A DNA stretch of 64,000 nucleotides from Microlunatus lacustris (GCA_039527025.1 BAAAJN010000004.1:124001-188000); one strand, 5' to 3'; shown: positions 35,299 through 44,182, numbered from the stretch's first letter. The notes: a model not told the origin generated them from the letters alone. Made by a program: numbers and translations.

Positions 35299-35567
35299 GC
35301 CCCCAGCCGGACCGCCTGCTCGACCGCGGCCACCGGCGGCGGCAGCAGGGCGAACAGCCGGCTGGCGGACACGGCCTCCGAGGCCACCGCCGGGCCGAAC
35401 CCCAGCAGGGCCGCGGCGCCGAGCCAGCACAGCACGGCCGTGCCCAGCGCCGAGGCCAGCGCGCCCAGCAGCCCCCGTCGCGCCCGCAGCGCACCCAGCA
35501 GGGAGGCCAGCACGGCCACTCCCACCACGAGGTCCACCAACCCCAGCTCCCGCAGCGTCTCGGTCAT
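35250..35567 (-). CDS. Small membrane protein, possibly CvpA-like
   Basis: The 105-residue protein has an N-terminus LGLVDLVVGVAVLASLLGALRARRGLL, reminiscent of CvpA (colicin V production) proteins but shorter, followed by two more hydrophobic stretches. Third positions are GC-rich in this frame. It overlaps the convergent MFS gene by 49 bases, which lowers confidence in one of the two ends. Function unknown. Confidence 0.55.
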   Translation of the reverse strand: MTETLRELGLVDLVVGVAVLASLLGALRARRGLLGALASALGTAVLCWLGAAALLGFGPAVASEAVSASRLFALLPPPVAAVEQAVRLGAQLLGWLNSGTGDVSR

Positions 35568-35613
35568 GTCCTCGAGAGTGCCACGCGCTCCTGTCAGCCC
35601 GCCGCCGTCGCGC

Positions 35614-35908
35614 TCAGGAGCGGGCGCTGCGCGCCCAGACGAAGCAGATCAGCCCGAAGGCGGCGAAGCCGACGGCCGGCACGGTGAGCAGCAGCAGCTT
35701 CTCCTCCCTGGCCGAGCAGCTGGCCCACGACGACGCAGTGGTCCCCGGGCGGGCAGCTGCGCAGCGAGCCGGTGACGCCTGAGCAGATGTCCTCGGGGAC
35801 GGCGCCCCGGTTGAACCGGAAGTTGATCTCCCCGAGCGTCCAAGCGGCCGGGGTGCGCCGCAGAGCTGCGTTGGAGCAGTCCGGGCCTCGCCACCCCAGG
35901 ACGCTCAT
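35614..35908 (-). pseudogene. Frameshifted gene for a small Cys-containing single-span membrane protein
   Basis: From ATG 35908 the frame reads about 67 residues with high third-position GC and four closely spaced Cys (about residues 42-58, DICSGVTGSLRSCPPGDHC). It then degenerates: codons become GGA GGA GAA GCT GCT. One frame over, from about 35707 down to a TGA at 35614, codons again have almost perfect GC3. They encode EEKLLLLTVPAVGFAAFGLI and a short Arg-rich end, a clear transmembrane helix. Removing one base from the CCC run at 35706-35708 joins the parts into one 97-residue protein. It is either a real frameshift or a sequencing error. Function unknown. Confidence 0.7.
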
Positions 35909-36086
35909 TCTCGTCTAAGGTGTGTCCGGAGTCTCCCCGGGGGCGCGGCAGCGTGCCGGCTCCGGCTCCTCATCAGTCTGTCCGGATGTTCGCGGCCACC
36001 GAGGCGATACCGACCAAACCAGCACGGGGCCGCTGCAGGACAGGTGCTGGCATGTGGACGCTGATTCGATGGTGGTCTGGAGCAAG

Positions 36087-37076
36087 ATGTCGTTGAAGAA
36101 GTACGTGGCTGCGGCCGTGCCGCCCAGCCTCTTGACGGTTGCGGTCCACAGGGAGCTCTACGCGCCCCGGCTGCGCCGACGCCCGATCGCACTGGTCTAC
36201 GGCAACTGCCAGGCCGAGGCTGTTCGGCGCATCCTCTCCGCCCATGCGGGGTTTGCGCGCGAGTACCAGTTGCTGCGCGTGCCCGCAGTGCACGAGATCA
36301 CTGGACGACAGCTGGCCCTGATCAAGCGCCGGCTACCCGTGGTGGACGTGCTGATCGCGCAGCAGGTCAAGGACGGCTACAGGGACATGGAGCTGGGGAC
36401 CGACCAGCTCGTCGAGCATCTGCGGCCGGACGCGAAGGTAGTCAGATGGCCGGTCGCCTACTACGAGGGCCTGCATCCGTTCCTCGCCTACATCAACCTC
36501 GGCTCGCCGCTTGCCGTCTCCGCCCCGATCACGGCCTACCACGACGTCCGCATCATCTATGCCGCCCAGCAGGGCTGGGACGTGGAGCGCACCGTGACGT
36601 TCCTGCGCGAGTTCCACGTCGACCCGGCCTGGATCTGCGACACGGCCGAAGGCTCGCTCGCCGAGCTTGCCCGGCGCGAGGAGCGGCTCGACGTCAAGCT
36701 CTCCGGCACTATCGCCGACCCGGCCGTCCACCCGCACAGCTTCATGACGGTCAACCACCCGAGCAACCGGCTGATCACCGAGGTCGCCGAGCAGACCCTC
36801 GACCAGCTCGGCATAGCCGACTCCGAGGTGGTTCGTGAAGCCCGGCAGACCTATCTCGACCACCTGCTGGCACCTCGCGAGCCCCAGGTGCTGGCCGCGC
36901 TGGGCCTGGACGAGTCCTCGACCCAGCCAGACTGGATCGTGAACGGGACTGCGGTACCGCTACGTGACGTCGTCGAAGCACATCTCGCGCAGTTCGCCGA
37001 GACTCCCGAACTCGTCCCAGCTGGCATGAGCAAGCACGGGGACCGGCTGCAGGCCCTAGGGCTGGTGGCCGCCTGA
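36087..37076 (+). CDS. WcbI-like polysaccharide biosynthesis putative acetyltransferase
   Basis: The protein (about 329 residues) contains LVYGNCQAEAVRRIL near its N-terminus, the hallmark of WcbI-domain proteins implicated in capsule modification, followed by conserved VKDGYR and WPVAYYEGLHPFLAYI segments. The ATG at 36087 has GGAG upstream; ATG 36069 is an alternative. Base use differs from its neighbours: codons such as AGA, ATA, CTA and GTT occur, which are nearly absent elsewhere, suggesting horizontal transfer. TAAGGT at 35916-35921 may be its -10, giving a long leader. No other polysaccharide gene adjoins it. Confidence 0.78.
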   Translation: MSLKKYVAAAVPPSLLTVAVHRELYAPRLRRRPIALVYGNCQAEAVRRILSAHAGFAREYQLLRVPAVHEITGRQLALIKRRLPVVDVLIAQQVKDGYRDMELGTDQLVEHLRPDAKVVRWPVAYYEGLHPFLAYINLGSPLAVSAPITAYHDVRIIYAAQQGWDVERTVTFLREFHVDPAWICDTAEGSLAELARREERLDVKLSGTIADPAVHPHSFMTVNHPSNRLITEVAEQTLDQLGIADSEVVREARQTYLDHLLAPREPQVLAALGLDESSTQPDWIVNGTAVPLRDVVEAHLAQFAETPELVPAGMSKHGDRLQALGLVAA

Positions 37077-37407
37077 CCCACGTCACCGGGCCGCGCGCCA
37101 GACGGCGACTGGCTGGAGTGAGCGTGAAATCAGTGTGGTAGTCGCAGAAACGCCGCGGCGTGGCAGTCCCGACGGCCGGGCCTCGAGCTCGGTCGTCTCC
37201 ACGCGATCAGCAGGCGGACGACGCCGGAGCAGACGAGCCGACCGCGACGAGGACGTGGTACCCCCGGTTGCTGCGCAGCTGCTGGCTGGCGTCCCGGGCG
37301 CCGTCGGCGGCCTGGCCTGCCATCGAGTTGGTCGTGGTCACATCATGCGGCGCGCCGAGAGCGCCATCGCCGCAACGGTGACCCGCGGGCGCGCCGATAC
37401 TGGCCCG
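37077..37407. other. 331-base stretch without a clear gene
   Basis: The segment lies between the WcbI-like and SRPBCC genes and begins less GC-rich than its surroundings. The plus-strand reading frame through it has a poor codon pattern. On the minus strand, 37207-37323 encodes a 38-residue peptide (MAGQAADGARDASQQLRSNR, then 18 more) with good third-position GC but no ribosome binding site and no recognised family. No tRNA or hairpin of note was seen. Confidence 0.4.
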
Positions 37408-37899
37408 GTGCCCGTCGTCGAGTCCCAGGTCGTCGTCCCCCTCGAGCCCGAGCTCGCGTTCTGGGTCTCCCAGACGACGGCGCCGGAGCGGTACCGCTGG
37501 GACCCGTTCGTGCGGTCGCAGCACCTGCTGGACGGGGCGACGCGACCGGCCAACGGCGTGCGGACCGCCACCACCTCCCGGCACGGACTGCGGATGGTCA
37601 GCAGCTACGTCTCGTTCGCCCCGCCGAGCAACGTCGGCATGACGATGCTCCGCGGGCCCTGGTTCTTCGCCCGCTTCGGGGGCGGCTGGCGCTTCGCCCC
37701 GGGCGAGCAGCCGGGTACCACCCGGGTCACCTGGCGCTACAACTTCGCCACCCGGCCACCCCTGCTGCAGCCCCTCGCCGACCGCCTCGGGCGCTGGCTC
37801 CTGCAGCGCGACATCGACCGGCGGATCGCCGGCTACGCGCGCGGCTGCACCGATCTCGTCGTCCTCGGGGCGGCGCGGGAGGCGGCCGCGGCGGGCTAG
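37408..37899 (+). CDS. SRPBCC (START-like) family protein
   Basis: This START-like protein (163 residues) opens with VVESQVVVPLEPELAFWVSQ and continues with YRWDPFVRSQHLLDGATRP, the pattern of polyketide-cyclase/SRPBCC ligand-binding domains. The C-terminal helix is RWLLQRDIDRRIAGYARG. GTG 37408 is preferred because the conserved fold starts there and GATACT (37396-37401) is 6 bases upstream; the long in-frame extension before it is not protein-like. Ligand unknown. Confidence 0.78.
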   Translation: MPVVESQVVVPLEPELAFWVSQTTAPERYRWDPFVRSQHLLDGATRPANGVRTATTSRHGLRMVSSYVSFAPPSNVGMTMLRGPWFFARFGGGWRFAPGEQPGTTRVTWRYNFATRPPLLQPLADRLGRWLLQRDIDRRIAGYARGCTDLVVLGAAREAAAAG

Positions 37900-37902
37900 G
37901 TT
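37897..37902 (+). promoter_or_regulatory. -10 element for leaderless ABC exporter gene
   Basis: TAGGTT overlaps the SRPBCC stop codon and is 6 bases before GTG 37909. Confidence 0.5.
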
Positions 37903-37908
37903 CTCCGG

Positions 37909-39696
37909 GTGTCCGGAACCTCTCAACCCCTGCGGGCGCTCTGGCGCCACCACCGCCGCCACCGTCCTCGCGTGGTGGCGGCCGCCACCTTCACCACGCT
38001 GAACACCGCGGCCGACGTCGCGCCGGAGCTGCTCCTCGGGGTGGCGGTGGACGTCGTGGTCCGGGGGGCGGACTCGTTCGCGGCGTCGCTGTTCGGCATC
38101 GAGGGCCGGTTCGGGCAGCTGGTGGTCATCGCGCTGCTCAACATCGCCGTGTGGGTGGTCGAGTCGGCCACCGACTACGCCGCCGCGGTGCTGTGGCGCG
38201 GGCTGTCCCAGGCCGTCGAGCACGAGCTGAGGGTGGAGACGTACGCGAACGTGCAGGACCTCGACGTGTCCTGGCACGAGGGTTCGGCTCCTGGCCGGGT
38301 GCTCTCGATCATCAGCGACGACGTCAACCAGCTCGAGCGCTTCCTCGACGTCGGGGCCCGGGTCATCCTGCACACCTTCTGGACGGTGGTGTTCGTCGGC
38401 GCCGTCTTCGCCGCGTCGTCGTGGCAGCTGATGCTGCTGGCCTTCATCCCGGTGCCGGTCATCGTCTGGGGCTCCATCCGGTTCCAGAAGCTGCTGGAGC
38501 CGTTGTACCGCCGCGTGCGCGAGGCGGCCGGCGACGTCAGCGCCACCGTCTCGACCAACCTGGGCGGGCTGACCACCATCAAGGCCTTCACCGCAGAGCG
38601 GCGCGAGGTCGACCGGGTGCGCGCGGTCTCCCAGGGCTACTGGGACGCCAACAAGGCGGCCATCCGCTCGTCGGCCGCGTTCGTGCCGTTGATCCGGATG
38701 GCCATCTTGGCCGGTTTCACCTCCACGCTGCTGCTGGGCGGCTGGTTCGTCATCGAGGGCCGGCTGGAGGTCGGCCTGTACACGGTGCTGGTGTTCATGA
38801 CCCAGCGGCTGCTGTGGCCGCTCACCGACCTCGGCGAGACCCTCGACCTCTACCAGAGGGCGATGGCCTCCACCCGGCGGATCTTCTCCCTGCTGGAGGA
38901 GCGCGGCCACCAGGTGCCGGGAGAGCTCCGGCTGGAGGCCCCGGTCCGGGGCCGGCTCGAGCTGCAGGGCGTCCGCTTCGGCTACGCCGACGGCCCGGAC
39001 GTGCTCCGCGGCCTCGACCTCGTGGTGCCGGCCGGCGAGACGCACGCCGTCGTGGGCGCCACCGGGGCCGGGAAGTCGAGCCTGCTGCGCCTGGTGCTGC
39101 GGTTCTCCGACCCGCGGGAGGGACGGGTGCTGCTGGACGGCGCCGACGTCCGCGACCTCTCGTGGGACTCGCTGCGCGGCGCCATCGGCTACGTCAGCCA
39201 GGACGTCTTCCTCTTCCACGGCTCGGTGCGCGACAACCTGGCCTACGGCCGGCCCGACGCCGGCGAGGACGAGATCCGGGAGGCCGCCCGGCTGGCCGAG
39301 GCGCACACCTTCATCGAAGCCCTCGCCGACGGCTACGACACCGTGGTGGGCGAGCGCGGCCTGACCCTGTCCGGCGGGCAGCGGCAGCGGATCGCGCTGG
39401 CCCGGGCCATCCTGCGCGACCCGGCCCTGCTGGTGCTGGACGAGGCGACCTCGGCCGTCGACAACGAGACCGAGGCGGCCATCCAGCGCTCGCTGGCCAC
39501 CGTCACCGCTGACCGGACGGCACTGGTGGTGGCCCACCGGCTCTCCACCGTCCGGGACGCCCACCGGATCTGGGTGCTGGCCGAGGGCCGGGTGGCCGAG
39601 GCCGGCACCCACGACGAGCTGGTCGACGGCGGCGGGCTGTACGCCGCGCTCTGGGCCGTCCAGACCGGCGAGGCGGCGCACCAGCCGCAGCTCTGA
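37909..39696 (+). CDS. ABC exporter, fused permease and ATPase
   Basis: The 595-residue protein combines a six-helix type I exporter membrane domain (about 1-320) with an ATPase domain. The Walker A motif GATGAGKSS lies near 383, the Q-loop in YVSQDVFLF, the signature LSGGQRQRIALA near 487 and Walker B LLVLDEATS near 509. It would function as a homodimer, or as half of a heterodimer, exporting lipid, peptide or drug. No partner half-transporter adjoins it. Substrate unknown. Confidence 0.92.
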   Translation: MSGTSQPLRALWRHHRRHRPRVVAAATFTTLNTAADVAPELLLGVAVDVVVRGADSFAASLFGIEGRFGQLVVIALLNIAVWVVESATDYAAAVLWRGLSQAVEHELRVETYANVQDLDVSWHEGSAPGRVLSIISDDVNQLERFLDVGARVILHTFWTVVFVGAVFAASSWQLMLLAFIPVPVIVWGSIRFQKLLEPLYRRVREAAGDVSATVSTNLGGLTTIKAFTAERREVDRVRAVSQGYWDANKAAIRSSAAFVPLIRMAILAGFTSTLLLGGWFVIEGRLEVGLYTVLVFMTQRLLWPLTDLGETLDLYQRAMASTRRIFSLLEERGHQVPGELRLEAPVRGRLELQGVRFGYADGPDVLRGLDLVVPAGETHAVVGATGAGKSSLLRLVLRFSDPREGRVLLDGADVRDLSWDSLRGAIGYVSQDVFLFHGSVRDNLAYGRPDAGEDEIREAARLAEAHTFIEALADGYDTVVGERGLTLSGGQRQRIALARAILRDPALLVLDEATSAVDNETEAAIQRSLATVTADRTALVVAHRLSTVRDAHRIWVLAEGRVAEAGTHDELVDGGGLYAALWAVQTGEAAHQPQL

Positions 39697-39715
39697 GCCT
39701 GGTCCGGCAGGGTCG

Positions 39716-39745
39716 TTGTTTACGGCGTACACCCTCGGGTAGGAA
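39716..39745 (+). promoter_or_regulatory. Promoter candidate for the AI-2E family gene
   Basis: TTGTTT (39716-39721) and TAGGAA (39740-39745) are spaced by 18 bases. The 9-bp palindrome TACGGCGTA (39721-39729) overlaps the end of the -35 and the start of the spacer and could be an operator. Confidence 0.4.
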
Positions 39746-39813
39746 TGGCTGGTGCACGACCGGAACGGGCACACCTCATCTGCCCGACCGCCACAGCCAG
39801 GAGTATCTGCCGC

Positions 39814-40953
39814 ATGGACGCACACGGATCCCGCACGCTGGGCTCCACCCCCACCCGCCCTGGCCCCGTCGACGCCGCCCTGACGGACGGGCAGGACCTG
39901 GCGCCGGCCGGTCGTGGCCGGCTGCTGAACCAGCTGTCGCCGTTCCGGATCGGTTTCGCCGGTGCCGTCGGCGTGATCCTGGCCTACGCGCTGGCCCAGG
40001 CCGTGGTGCAGGCGCGCTCGGTGATCATCCTGGTCGTCGTCGCCTTCTTCATCGCGCTCGGGCTGAACCCGCTGGTCCGGGCCCTGACCCGGCGCGGGGT
40101 CGGGCGGGGGCTGGCCGTGCTGCTGGTGCTGGTCGGAGTGGTGGTGGTGTTCGCCCTGGCCGCCCTCGCCGTCGTCCCCGTCTTCGTCGAGCAGATCGGC
40201 AACCTGGTGCGGTCGGGACCCGACCTGCTGCAGGACACGCTGCGCAACCCGCAGGTCAACGCCCTCAACGAGCGCTACCAGGTCGTCGACCGGGCCCAGG
40301 AGGCGCTCAGCTCCGGCGGTCTGGTGTCCGCTGCGTTCGGCGGCCTGCTCGGCGCCGGCGCCGCGGTGCTGAGCGCCGTCGTCTCCAGCTTCACGCTGCT
40401 GATCCTGAGCCTGTACTTCCTGGTCGCCCTGCCCGCGATCAAGAACGCGATCGTCCGGCTGACCCCGGCCTCGCGCCGCGACCGGTCGAGCTACCTGTCC
40501 GAGCAGATCTTCCTGCGGATCAGCTCCTACATCTCCGGCACCTTCGTGGTCGCCCTGATCGCCGGGGTCCTGTCCTACGTCTTCCTGCTCGTCATCGGGC
40601 TGGGGGAGTACGCCCTGGCGCTCGCGGTCCTGGTCGCGGTGCTGGACATCATCCCGCTGATCGGCGCCACCCTGGCCGCCGTGGTCGTCGTGGTCATCGC
40701 CTTCAGCCAGTCGGTGACCGTGGGCATCGCGGCGCTGATCTTCTACGCGCTCTACCAGCAGTTCGAGAACTACGTCGTCCAGCCGCGGGTGTTCAAGAAG
40801 GCGGTCGACGTGCCGGGCGCCCTGGTCGTCATCGCCGCGCTGGTCGGCGGCAGCCTGCTGGGGATCGTGGGCGCGCTGCTCTCGGTCCCGGTCGCCGCCG
40901 TCGCGCTGCTCATCCTCCGCGAGGTCGCCCAGCCGCGGCTGGACGCCGGCTGA
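39814..40953 (+). CDS. AI-2E family transporter (YdiK/PerM-like)
   Basis: The 379-residue membrane protein has eight or so helices and the family pattern. An early VIILVVVAFFIALGLNPLV is followed by a long extracytoplasmic loop (about 95-160). A late block has GEYALALAVLVAVLDIIPLIG, then FYALYQQFENYVVQPRV. Members include putative autoinducer exporters and sodium/proton antiporters, so the name does not prove the substrate. ATG 39814 with AGGAG upstream fits a leader from the 39716 promoter better than ATG 39745. Confidence 0.88.
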   Translation: MDAHGSRTLGSTPTRPGPVDAALTDGQDLAPAGRGRLLNQLSPFRIGFAGAVGVILAYALAQAVVQARSVIILVVVAFFIALGLNPLVRALTRRGVGRGLAVLLVLVGVVVVFALAALAVVPVFVEQIGNLVRSGPDLLQDTLRNPQVNALNERYQVVDRAQEALSSGGLVSAAFGGLLGAGAAVLSAVVSSFTLLILSLYFLVALPAIKNAIVRLTPASRRDRSSYLSEQIFLRISSYISGTFVVALIAGVLSYVFLLVIGLGEYALALAVLVAVLDIIPLIGATLAAVVVVVIAFSQSVTVGIAALIFYALYQQFENYVVQPRVFKKAVDVPGALVVIAALVGGSLLGIVGALLSVPVAAVALLILREVAQPRLDAG

Positions 40954-41025
40954 GATCCTGCCACCCCTCCGGCCCCGACGGCCGGGACGTTCCCGATGAC
41001 GACGACGACGACGAAGGAGTCGCAG

Positions 41026-41229
41026 ATGCGCATCAGCAAGAGCGAGGTCGTGGCCCTGCTCCGGCTGGCCGGCCGGCACGACGAGGTCGGCCGGTGCGAA
41101 CGGCTGCTGCCCGAGAAGGTGGACAGCGGCGAGCACGGGAGCCTGCTCGACGAGCTGGGTCTGGACCTGCCCGAACTGCTCCGGCCCACCGGCGGCCCCA
41201 ACCTCAGCGACCGGCTCGGCGGCCCCTGA
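41026..41229 (+). CDS. Small conserved hypothetical protein
   Basis: The 67-residue acidic protein begins MRISKSEVVALLRLAGRHDE and has DELGLDLPELL near the middle. AAGGAG (41013-41018) 7 bases upstream sets the ATG; an earlier ATG at 40996 would add TTTTTKESQ-like residues. No domain is recognised. It is convergent with btuF, with 33 bases between the stops. Confidence 0.7.
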   Translation: MRISKSEVVALLRLAGRHDEVGRCERLLPEKVDSGEHGSLLDELGLDLPELLRPTGGPNLSDRLGGP

Positions 41230-41262
41230 CACCGGTCCCCTGCCGACGCGGGTCCGGTCCGA

Positions 41263-42324
41263 TCAGCCCAGGTCGAGGCGGGGGACCAGACCGCTGGCCG
41301 GAGCCAGCTCGTACCGCTCGAGGCCCTGGCGCAGGTGCTCGGCGGCGTCGATGTTGAGAGGACCGCTGGTCCACATCGCGTAGGGCAGGTCGAGGTAGCG
41401 CTCCTCCTGCACGGCTGGGAGGTCCCGGGTGGCCGGGTGCTCCGCCAGCACCTGCCGCTTCTGCGCCAGCGTCTGGCCGGGGTAGTCGACGAAGACGACC
41501 ATGTCCGGCCGGGCCGTGGCCAGCCGCTCCCAGCTCACCTCGGTCCAGGTGTCGCGCAGATCGGCCAGGGCGTTCCGCCCGCCGGCCGCGTCGATGATCG
41601 CCTGCGGCCCGCCGAACCCGCCCGAGGAGAAGATCGCGTCGGTCCCGCTGTCGAAGACGAAGACGACCGGCTCGCGCGCGGGCTGCGGGGCGGCGTCGAG
41701 GGCGGCCAGCCGGGCGTCGGTGTCGGCCACCACGGCGGCCGCGGTGCCGGGGTGCCCGGTGATCGCGCCGAGGTTGGCCAGGTCGGTCCGGAGCGCCTCC
41801 CAGGGGTCCATGGTCCCGCGGGCGCCGTCGGCCTGCCGACAGCTCTCGCTCAGCACGTAGGCGCCGATGCCGCGGTCGGCCAGCGTCTGCGGGGTGACGT
41901 CGGTGGACTCGCTGAAGCCGTAGTTCCAGCCGGCGACCACGACGTCGGGCTGCGCGGCGACGAGGGTCTCCAGCGCCGGGTACTCCGGGGCGACCTGGCG
42001 CAGTCCGCCCACCACGTCGCCGTAGGCGCGGGTCAGCACGTCGACGTCGTCCTGCAGGCTGGAGACGGCGGTGATCTGCCCACCCGCGCCCACGGCCAGG
42101 GTGAGGGCGACGAGGTTGCCGTCGTTGACGAACATCCGTGAGGCGGGCGAGGGGAAGCTCCGCTGCTCCCCGCAGTTGGTCACGGTGACCGTGCCGGGTG
42201 CGCTGGGGTCGCCGGCCCCACCCTCCGGTCCGGGCGTGGTGGACCCGCAGCCGAGCAGGGCCAGGGTCAGGGCGCCGGCCCCGAGAGCCGCGAGGCGGGA
42301 ACTGGGACGGGAACGGTGGTTCAT
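41263..42324 (-). CDS. btuF: Cobalamin ABC transporter, substrate-binding lipoprotein
   Basis: The 353-residue protein has a signal peptide ending in a lipobox (ALLGC, about residues 22-26) and the helical-backbone binding-protein fold of family III, with LVAAQPDVVVAGWNYGF and ARPDMVVFVDYPGQ. Family members bind siderophores, haem or B12; the cobalamin riboswitch heading this operon points to B12. It overlaps the ATPase gene by 4 bases and is the last gene of btuC-btuD-btuF. Confidence 0.85.
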   Translation of the reverse strand: MNHRSRPSSRLAALGAGALTLALLGCGSTTPGPEGGAGDPSAPGTVTVTNCGEQRSFPSPASRMFVNDGNLVALTLAVGAGGQITAVSSLQDDVDVLTRAYGDVVGGLRQVAPEYPALETLVAAQPDVVVAGWNYGFSESTDVTPQTLADRGIGAYVLSESCRQADGARGTMDPWEALRTDLANLGAITGHPGTAAAVVADTDARLAALDAAPQPAREPVVFVFDSGTDAIFSSGGFGGPQAIIDAAGGRNALADLRDTWTEVSWERLATARPDMVVFVDYPGQTLAQKRQVLAEHPATRDLPAVQEERYLDLPYAMWTSGPLNIDAAEHLRQGLERYELAPASGLVPRLDLG

Positions 42325-43133
42325 CGGGGCTGCTTCCGGTCGGCAGGACGGGGGAGTGGGGTGCGGAGCACGAGGTGCTCCCGACCGGTGACGGGGTCGG
42401 GCAGCAGGGTGGCCGCGACCCCGAAAGCGGTGCGGAGGACGTCGGGCACCAGCACCGCGGCGGCGGGGCCGGCGGCCAGCGCGCGGCCGTCGTGCAGCAC
42501 CACGGCCTGGTCGAAGCCGTTCCGGGCCAGGTCGAGGTCGTGCAGCGAGGCCACCACGGTGCGGCCGCTGGCCCGCAGCACCGCGACCAGCTCCTGCTGG
42601 TGGGCCACGTCGAGGTGGTTGGTCGGCTCGTCGAGGACCATCAAGCCGGTCCGCTGGGCCAGTCCGCGGGCCAGCATCACCCGCCGCCGCTCACCGCCGG
42701 AGAGGTGGTCGCAGCGCCGGTCGGCGAGGTCGGACAGCCCGACCTGGGCCAGGGCGGCGGCCACGGCCTCGCGCTCGCCGGTGCCCGCGCCGGCCCAGGG
42801 CCGCTGGTAGGGCACCAGCCCGAGCGCGACGGCCTGCCACACCAGCAGCTCCTCGGCCGGCGCGTCCTCCTGGCCCACCCAGGCGAGCAGCCGGGCGCGG
42901 TCCCGACCGGGCAGCGTGCGCAGGTCGGTGCCCTCGACGGCCACCCGCCCGGCGAGCGGCCGGGTGAGCCCGGCCAGCGCACGCAGCAGCGTCGACTTGC
43001 CGCTGCCGTTCTCGCCGACGACGGCGACCAGGCTGCCCGGCGCGACGGCCAGGGTCACGCCGGCGACCACGAGGTGCCCGTCCACGCCCGCGTCGAGGTC
43101 GGTGGCGGTGAGCGCCACCCCGACCGGCGTCAC
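42321..43133 (-). CDS. btuD: Cobalamin ABC transporter, ATP-binding protein
   Basis: The 270-residue ABC ATPase has Walker A GENGSGKST (about 41), signature LSGGERRRV (about 144), Walker B LMVLDEPTNHLD (about 164) and the switch His in SLHDLDLA. It powers the BtuC permease. GTG 43133 overlaps the btuC stop (GTGA); the long upstream ORF extension is a shadow of btuC. Confidence 0.88.
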   Translation of the reverse strand: MTPVGVALTATDLDAGVDGHLVVAGVTLAVAPGSLVAVVGENGSGKSTLLRALAGLTRPLAGRVAVEGTDLRTLPGRDRARLLAWVGQEDAPAEELLVWQAVALGLVPYQRPWAGAGTGEREAVAAALAQVGLSDLADRRCDHLSGGERRRVMLARGLAQRTGLMVLDEPTNHLDVAHQQELVAVLRASGRTVVASLHDLDLARNGFDQAVVLHDGRALAAGPAAAVLVPDVLRTAFGVAATLLPDPVTGREHLVLRTPLPRPADRKQPR

Positions 43134-44182
43134 CGGCTGCTCCCGAAGCGGTACTCGGCGCGGCCCATCAGCAGCAGGAAGACGGGGGCACCCACCACAC
43201 CGGTGACCACCCCGATGGGGATCTCCAGCGGCCGGAAGAGCATCCGGGCCAGCACGTCGACCCAGACCAGGAACAGCGCCCCGCCCAGCGCGGCGACGAC
43301 GACCAGCGACCGGTGCCGGGCGCCGACCAGCCGCCGGGCCAGGTGCGGCAGCACGAGGCCGACGAAGCCGATCCCGCCGGAGACCGCGACCAGCACCCCG
43401 ACCAGGACGGCCAGTCCGCCGAACAGGGCCCGGCGGAGCCCGACCACGGGCACCCCGAGGGAGGCGGCGGTGTCCGGTCCGGCGGCCAGCGCGTCCATCC
43501 AGCCGCTGCTGGCCAGCAGCAGGGCGGTGGCCGCCACGACGACGACCGCGGGCAGCCACAGCTTGGCCCAGGTGGCGCCGGTGAGGTTGCCAAGCAGCCA
43601 GAACAGCACCGACTGGGCGGCCCGGCTGTCCTGGGCGGCGAAGACCAGGAACGAGGCGACGGCGCTGAAGGCCGAGGACAGCACGACGCCGGACAGCACC
43701 AGCCGCAGCGGGGTCAGCCCGCCCTGCGCGCTGGCCACCAGGTAGACCACGATGGAGGCCCCGAGCGCACCCAGCAGCGCCCCGCCCGACAGCGCCCACG
43801 TCCCCCAGGCGCCGAGCAGACCGGTGGTGATCACCGCGGTCGCCCCGACACCCGCGCCGGAGGAGACCCCGAGCAGGTACGGGTCGGCCAGCGGGTTGCG
43901 GACCAGGGTCTGCATGGCCAGGCCGGCCAGCGTGAGACCGGCCCCGACGACGGCGGCCAGCACCGCACGGGGGGCGCGCAGCTCCCAGACGATGACGTCG
44001 GCGGTCGGGTCGGCGCCGCGACGTCCGGCGAGGTGCTGGAGGACCACGTCGACCACCGCCGGCAGCGGCACGGTCTCGGTCCCCAGGGCCAGCGAGCCGA
44101 CCAGGCTGAGCAGCAGCGCGACGGCCAGCACGACGGCGGTGGGCGCGGGACGCCGTTGCCGGGCGTCACGCAGATGGGTCAC
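43130..44182 (-). CDS. btuC: Cobalamin ABC transporter, FecCD-type permease
   Basis: The 350-residue polytopic protein of the FecCD/BtuC family has LRAPRAVLAAVVGAGLTLAG, LVRNPLADPYLLGVSSGAG, and the ATPase-contact loop GFVGLVLPHLARRLVG. It has about ten helices and would form a homodimeric channel. The GTG start has no evident ribosome binding site. The 5' leader of about 300 bases holds the cobalamin riboswitch. Confidence 0.9.
   Translation of the reverse strand: MTHLRDARQRRPAPTAVVLAVALLLSLVGSLALGTETVPLPAVVDVVLQHLAGRRGADPTADVIVWELRAPRAVLAAVVGAGLTLAGLAMQTLVRNPLADPYLLGVSSGAGVGATAVITTGLLGAWGTWALSGGALLGALGASIVVYLVASAQGGLTPLRLVLSGVVLSSAFSAVASFLVFAAQDSRAAQSVLFWLLGNLTGATWAKLWLPAVVVVAATALLLASSGWMDALAAGPDTAASLGVPVVGLRRALFGGLAVLVGVLVAVSGGIGFVGLVLPHLARRLVGARHRSLVVVAALGGALFLVWVDVLARMLFRPLEIPIGVVTGVVGAPVFLLLMGRAEYRFGSSR

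Noticed and set aside
35922..36068. N-terminal extension of the WcbI-like gene from the first in-frame start
   Set aside because: The 5' part of that frame is low-complexity and not protein-like, and the ATG at 36087 has a ribosome binding site.
37135..37407. N-terminal extension of the SRPBCC gene
   Set aside because: The encoded residues are Arg/Ser/Gly-rich without family similarity, and a -10 element sits just before GTG 37408.
35614..37407. Insertion sequence or prophage remnant
   Set aside because: No transposase, integrase, terminal inverted repeats or target duplication could be recognised, despite the unusual composition.
37207..41232. A 1341-codon minus-strand frame across the SRPBCC, ABC exporter and AI-2E genes
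   Set aside because: It is antisense to three well-supported genes, and its translation is repetitive Gln/Asp/Gly/Arg with no domain.
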